The position numbers and the translations under genes are program-made. The notes under the pieces were generated by a model. It searched no databases. It was given only the letters and a program-made list of their open reading frames with translations, and was not told the origin of the DNA. Source: Bedellia somnulentella (taxonomy: Eukaryota > Arthropoda > Insecta > Lepidoptera > Bedelliidae). Taken from it: a DNA stretch of 64,000 nucleotides. The first letter of the stretch is position 1, and every line of letters begins with the position of its first letter. This document shows, piece by piece, positions 60,207 through 64,000 of the stretch. The stretch is taken from contig OY755170.1 in the NCBI GenBank assembly GCA_963576735.1, positions 22,490,875-22,554,874 on the forward strand. Direction: 5' to 3'.

Positions 60207-60444
60207 GCCGTGTACTGTCGGCTTAGAATAGCACTACCCCGTTTCTACCGATGAGTGTACGTAAGAGGCGACTAACGGTATTGGGGCTTTTAAGGGATTT
60301 TGGGGCGATGCGGTTGGAGACCCAACAACCTTTATTTTTAACCATCTTTACCCCACTCACATTTCTAAAATTGGCTGAGGAATATCTAATTCCTTAGCTC
60401 TGGCTATCCCTTCTAGGGATTAACAGCCGTGAGTATATGTATGT
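60207..60444 (+). repeat. SINE-A copy, full length
   Basis: Head GCCGTGTACTGTCGGCTTAG to tail GCCGTGAGTATATGTATG. TATTTCTTTTT occurs on both sides (about 60194 and 60443), the likely target duplication. Confidence 0.9.
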
Positions 60445-60747
60445 ATTTCTTTTTAACATAACCATAACACGATAAATAATATATGATTAGTCTACAATTA
60501 TGTTTTTTAAGTATAGAAATTGTAGAAAATGTCTGTAATCAATAATTTTCTTGATCAATGTCGGCAGATAATGGTTAAAATTTTATCAGAAATAGGAAAT
60601 GATTTTGCCTCAATTTGATTGCTTAATTATCACATTTTAACTATTAGCAGTATATTGAACTTATGTAATAAAATTTAAGAGAATCCTAGCTTTGATGGTA
60701 GTTCAGTTACATTGCCACAATTTCCTATAACATTTATTTATTTCCAG

Positions 60748-60912
60748 GAAGCAGATATAGCAATAGCTCCTTTAGCAATAACGGAAGAACGGGAAAAAGT
60801 TGTCGATTTCAGCCGTCCATTCCTAACTATCAGCTATTCACCGAAAAAGGATCCCCCGAAGCAATTGTCTGACACTTTTAGCTTTCTAAGACCACTGTCG
60901 AAAGAGATATGG
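60748..60912 (+). CDS. GluRI: Receptor exon 10: ligand-binding segment S1 and pre-M1 region, atypical
   Basis: Encodes residues 485-539. ADIAIAPLAITEEREKVVDF is the glutamate-contact block; Pro 492 and Arg 499 are kept, the latter being equivalent to the alpha-carboxylate-binding Arg485 of GluA2, but the position equivalent to Thr480 is Ala 494. The next strand, normally 'GISIMIKKP', reads TISYSPKKDPP and is one residue shorter. FSFLRPLSKEIW leads into M1 as usual. The acceptor is TTTATTTCCAG and the donor is GTACGT. The substitutions are in clean, in-frame sequence, so simple decay is unlikely. Confidence 0.94.
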
Positions 60913-61387
60913 GTACGTGCAATAATCCGTATTCAATTCGAAATGATAGATTTGGTTTTGTCTCATTTTATTTGAGTAATACGATCTGAAAGATTCAACT
61001 TCCAGAATTCTTTGTGAGCCAATTCCTTTTGAATATCAATGAGTTTGTATGGAAAGAGGACTACTTATTATTTTGGTGCCAATAGCTTTCCCGAAGAAAT
61101 AATCATAATTAACATTGCGATGAAATAATTAACTTATATTTAAACAAAAAGTTAAGTAATTTGAAATATTTTTTTTCTTTTGTATTAAACTTATCGATAC
61201 TTCTATATAGTTGCAAAAATATATATTGCATATATTATTATGTAAACGCTCTTAGGCAAAACGGTTGCTAAAAAGTGAATCTATCGAACTATGTGTTAAC
61301 GATTCAAAATAATCAACGAAGTACGCCTTATTTTTCTCCGTTTGTTGAAAAACGTGGATCACTTTATTAATTAATCTGTTTTTGCAG

Positions 61388-61519
61388 CTTTGCGTCCTGT
61401 TTAGTTTCTTCGCAGTCAGCATAGTCCTATTTCTAGTTTCAAGATTCTCACCCCATGAATGGAAATCAGTATCAATCACTGACGGCAATGTCGACCACAC
61501 TATCACCAATGCTAATGAG
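61388..61519 (+). CDS. GluRI: Receptor exon 11: transmembrane helix M1
   Basis: Encodes residues 540-583. The hydrophobic stretch VLFSFFAVSIVLFLVSR followed by FSPHEW is M1 and its cytoplasmic end ('SVVLFLVSRFSPYEW' in relatives). The rest (about 20 residues, acidic and Asn/Thr rich) is the variable M1-M2 loop. The acceptor is TGTTTTTGCAG and the donor is GTATTT. The exon is phase 0 at both ends. Confidence 0.96.
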
Positions 61520-61784
61520 GTATTTGAACTCACTTTATTACATTTATCTTATTATTTTAACACAGTACAATACATTTTGGCCATAAAACTCAGGCCTCAT
61601 AAGACGTATATTTTATCTATTTGGTTTTATAAAGCTTTTTTTCTAAACTAATAAGCCTTGAGTTTGAAAACTAAAGACATGTTGAATATAATAAATTTGA
61701 ATTTAAATATAACCAACTAATATAGTATTTAATTTGTAAAAAATATATGTTCAGATAGCGGAAATAACTATTTTTCTTTTTCAG

Positions 61785-61873
61785 ATCATACTGCATAATG
61801 ATTTCAGTATTTGGAACTCATTTTGGTTTTCGCTTGGATCATTCATGCAACAGGGTAGTGATGTGGTACCGAG
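61785..61873 (+). CDS. GluRI: Receptor exon 12: pore loop M2 with Q/R site
   Basis: Encodes residues 584-612 plus two bases of Arg 613. [19 protein letters not shown] is the AMPA pore loop. The first Gln of QQG (residue 605) sits at the Q/R site, and the genome codes Gln. In vertebrate AMPA receptors an unedited Gln here gives calcium permeability; the same outcome is inferred here. The acceptor is CTTTTTCAG and the donor is GTAATT. Confidence 0.96.
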
Positions 61874-62875
61874 GTAATTAATATAATAACTTGCTTGTTT
61901 TATATTTTATCCATTTTTATTTAATTTGATTTTTCTAACTCAGTGTTTTAAGTTATAGAAAAATATTATAACTCTACTTAATATTCAAATACATTCATTG
62001 GTTTCCTTTTGTTACTTCGTGTGATTTTCGTATAAGGCAACTAAGCAATGCCATTTAATTTCTCCTTATAATATTTAATAAATAAAGAAAATATCATACA
62101 GTTTTAGGATCGATAGGAAAATCTTAAGTCAACTTATTACTATCCATCAACATATGACACTTAAATTACTGACGAATAAATTTTCTTTTGTGTTGGACGA
62201 GTTCAATATCATATACGTGCAAGATATCATGAAAGACGATACCTTGTCTACTTCAACAGCGTGACCTCAACAAATAAAATATACGCTTACCCCTTCTAAT
62301 CGAATTTTACCTTTCATCAACATCCGAGGGCTGCTTTCGATCCAAGCGATCTTCACTCAATTGCAATATTTCTTTTTTAATTTTGTTTTATTTATCACTC
62401 GTGTACAAAAATGCTTTGAAACAGAAATATTTCATTCAGTAAAATAAAAAATTTATAACTTTATATACATATAAATCAAAAATAATAACTCTTTGTCGTA
62501 TAAGCGATAAACCTGGTTTAGCTGAAAACTCCTCTCTGTTTTTTTAATACTTAAAGCAAAAAGTTAATTGCGTGTTTAGACACGATACAAATATAATTAT
62601 CAAATAAAATAAAAATATTCCAAAAATATACAAAAACAAATGCTCTTAGATATAAAAATGTGATGTTTTAGTTGTTTCCGTGTTCTGTTTCATAGTTTAA
62701 TCAGCTTCAATTTAATCCTATAAATACTCAAACTGCGACATAGTGAACTCCACAAAAGCCTTCTTAAACAAATCCCTTCTACGTACATTAAAACGACTTT
62801 GTCCATTTATTGCGATCAAATAAAAGGCTTTGGATCTAAGTACTCGCACCGTTTTCCAATCCCATTAATTTCTAG

Positions 62876-63035
62876 GTCTTTATCCGGAAGAATCGTTGGG
62901 ACAGTTTGGTGGTTCTTCGCTCTAATACTCGTGTGCTCCTACACGGCGAACCTCGCTGCTTATCTGATTGTTGAGAGGATTTCTGAGCCGACACATAGCT
63001 TCAACGTACCGTCTAAGACCCTCACACATACCGAA
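62876..63035 (+). CDS. GluRI: Receptor exon 13: M3 gate helix and start of S2
   Basis: Encodes the last base of Arg 613 through residue 666. [19 protein letters not shown] and [14 protein letters not shown] give M3 with the gate motif SYTANLAA at 634-641. The sequence then departs from the family: [19 protein letters not shown] replaces the usual 'MVSPIESAEDLxxQTEIAYG'. The acceptor is TTAATTTCTAG and the donor is GTAAGA. No further exon is visible between this one and 63536. Confidence 0.95.
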
Positions 63036-63535
63036 GTAAGAAACACATGCCATTGTAAATAGGAAAGGTATGAGAATATAGCATGAAAATTTGTAAGGCC
63101 CGGCGAATTCCGACTGTGTCGTGTGATATAATTACCCTATTTTAGTAGTGCGAAACCTTTTGATATGTATGTTGAAAAGAAAAGGTAACTATAAACATAT
63201 TAAATGCTATAAGAACCTCTTCCATACTGTGTTCAAATGTATTGCGTTATCTTATGGCTATGAAATTAATGGATACTCTACACTACGACTCGTGGGTTTA
63301 AGTAAGAAAATTAAGAGAATGGTTTACCTACTTTATAGTTGATAGTCGTGGGTATAAGTATGTTAAAGTAAAATATAATTATTTTTATAATTGATCTTTG
63401 CTATGTTATTATATAACAAAAATTAGATTATCAAACGTATTTAATATAAAGCATATTTTTTTTTTGTTTATGGTACAAATATTTTTTCGGTCCAAGGCTA
63501 TTAAACAAAAATTTAATTAAATATATTTATTTTAG
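63036..63535 (+). other. Receptor intron after exon 13
   Basis: 500 bp where the missing S2 blocks would be expected if they were on a separate exon. No frame shows AYGTL, GST or LLEST-like motifs. The open frame at 63148-63342 (basic, no family match) does not fit. Confidence 0.75.
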
Positions 63536-63711
63536 GCTATCCGAGCTCTGAACAGTTTAGACGACGGAGTATCTGTGAGCGCGGAAGAGTTGAAATCGGC
63601 TCACTTCTCTTCGGATGACGAAGGGCGATTCACATGTAATTCTATATCGGATGTTTGCAGACTAAAGTATGTTGACTTTGCACTCGCAACGCCAAAGGGT
63701 TCGAATCTTTG
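63536..63711 (+). CDS. GluRI: Receptor exon 14: shortened S2 segment, gene continues beyond window
   Basis: Encodes residues 667-724 plus two bases of a probable Trp codon. The end, FALATPKGSNL, is the family's 'YGIATPKGS' strand. Cys 700 lies exactly 17 residues before ATPKGS, the same spacing as the conserved S2 Cys of AMPA receptors that forms a disulphide with a later Cys. Upstream, AIRALNSLDDGVSVSAEELK has no clear counterpart, and the blocks carrying the Ser/Thr and Glu glutamate contacts were not found. The acceptor is ATTTTAG and the donor is GTGAGT. M4 and the C-tail must lie past 64000. Confidence 0.9.
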
Positions 63712-64000
63712 GTGAGTTATATTTTCACCTCTATTCACACAGGTTATCAATTGTTATTCGGATGTGACCTAGATCCTGGCTTTATTATATGTGTAGTGCG
63801 CATTTTTTTGTTTGTCGGAAATATGAAACTTTTATGGATTTGTTAATTTTTACAGGTTTTTTGTCTAGTATTATATGTCTACCGTTGACGTATAAGTTGA
63901 AGTTTTATTAATTACATGTACTTAAAAAACACTTTATGATTTTATTGGAACTGTTTTTTTTAAGGTGCCGTTAGTTCAGCGAACAGAGTTTTAGAAACAT
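63712..64000 (+). other. Start of receptor intron after exon 14
   Basis: Begins GTGAGT; AT-rich, no exon seen before the window ends. Confidence 0.8.

Larger units (their letters stand above)
58181..60747 (+). other. Receptor introns flanking exon 9
   Basis: 58181-58908 and 58998-60747 (exon 9 at 58909-58997 excepted). The first shows nothing recognisable. The second contains one SINE-A copy at 60207 and otherwise AT-rich sequence; the open frame at 59331-59537 has no recognisable content. Confidence 0.8.
60913..62875 (+). other. Receptor introns around exons 11 and 12
   Basis: 60913-61387, 61520-61784 and 61874-62875. AT-rich, no repeats of the families above, no further coding blocks. I looked here for an alternative flip/flop-like or S1 exon and found none. 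Confidence 0.75.
6167..63711 (+). other. GluRI: AMPA-type ionotropic glutamate receptor gene (GluRI class), 14 exons seen, both ends missing
   Basis: The gene encodes a ligand-gated cation channel subunit that assembles as a tetramer in the plasma membrane of neurons or muscle. Fourteen exons (156, 128, 130, 254, 150, 207, 108, 229, 89, 165, 132, 89, 160 and 176 nt) join in frame to about 725 residues. Residues 1-378 form the amino-terminal domain, about 379-530 S1, about 540-558 M1, 594-606 the re-entrant pore loop, about 620-645 M3, and 646-725 the start of S2. All introns are GT-AG. Introns range from about 0.26 to 24.1 kb. The signal peptide and the remaining S2/M4/C-tail exons are not in the window. 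[13 protein letters not shown] and PLSKEIW identify the family. Choice between GluRIA and GluRIB is uncertain; the atypical ligand-binding core suggests the more divergent paralogue. Residue numbers used throughout are those of this partial protein. Confidence 0.95.

Noticed and set aside
63148..63342. Missing S2 exon of the receptor
   Set aside because: Translation has none of the expected S2 motifs and no suitable splice sites in phase 0.

Overview
The window is eukaryotic and almost certainly from an insect, most likely a moth or butterfly. It is AT-rich, with one multi-exon gene spread over about 57 kb, canonical GT-AG introns, and introns packed with small transposons: Helitrons, tRNA-derived SINEs, RTE-like LINE tails, mariner, piggyBac and hAT. 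The lepidopteran assignment rests on the look of these repeats and is an inference. There are no bacterial genes, operons or CRISPR arrays.

The only host gene I can support is an AMPA-type ionotropic glutamate receptor subunit (insect GluRI class, GluRIA/GluRIB-like) on the + strand. I find 14 consecutive coding exons from 6167 to 63711. Reading frame and splice phase join exactly at all 13 junctions, giving about 725 residues. The order is amino-terminal domain (exons at 6167 to 52301), first ligand-binding half S1 (57952 to 60912), M1 (61388), pore loop (61785), M3 (62876) and part of S2 (63536). The signal-peptide exon and the exons for the rest of S2, M4 and the C-terminal tail are missing; they probably lie upstream of base 1 and downstream of base 64000. 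The pore is orthodox, with a glutamine at the Q/R site and an intact SYTANLAA gate. The ligand-binding half is not: the S2 segment after M3 is about 37 residues shorter than in vertebrate AMPA subunits, and one expected glutamate-contact Thr is Ala.

Layout: 1-6166 is upstream sequence or intron with repeats. 6323-15794 holds a LINE reverse-transcriptase pseudogene, several SINEs and a cluster of three Helitrons with a SINE between two of them. 17770-41886 is a 24 kb intron with a palindromic mariner, a copia remnant, a THAP-like exon fragment, the 5' part of another LINE, a 1.34 kb piggyBac deletion derivative with TTAA target sites, and a hAT-like element that landed in a SINE and then received another SINE. 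43306-51286 holds a foldback MITE, an internally deleted mariner and the 3' part of a third LINE. 52302-57951 holds a complete-looking non-autonomous Helitron and more SINEs. From 57952 on, exons are closer together and repeats fewer.

The repeats form a few families. Family A is a roughly 240 bp SINE-like repeat with a (TATG)n tail; its last 45 bp closely match the tail of the RTE-like LINE fragments also scattered here, which suggests a SINE/LINE mobilisation pair. Family B is a tRNA-derived SINE with an ATGTT-repeat tail and perfect 11-13 bp target duplications.
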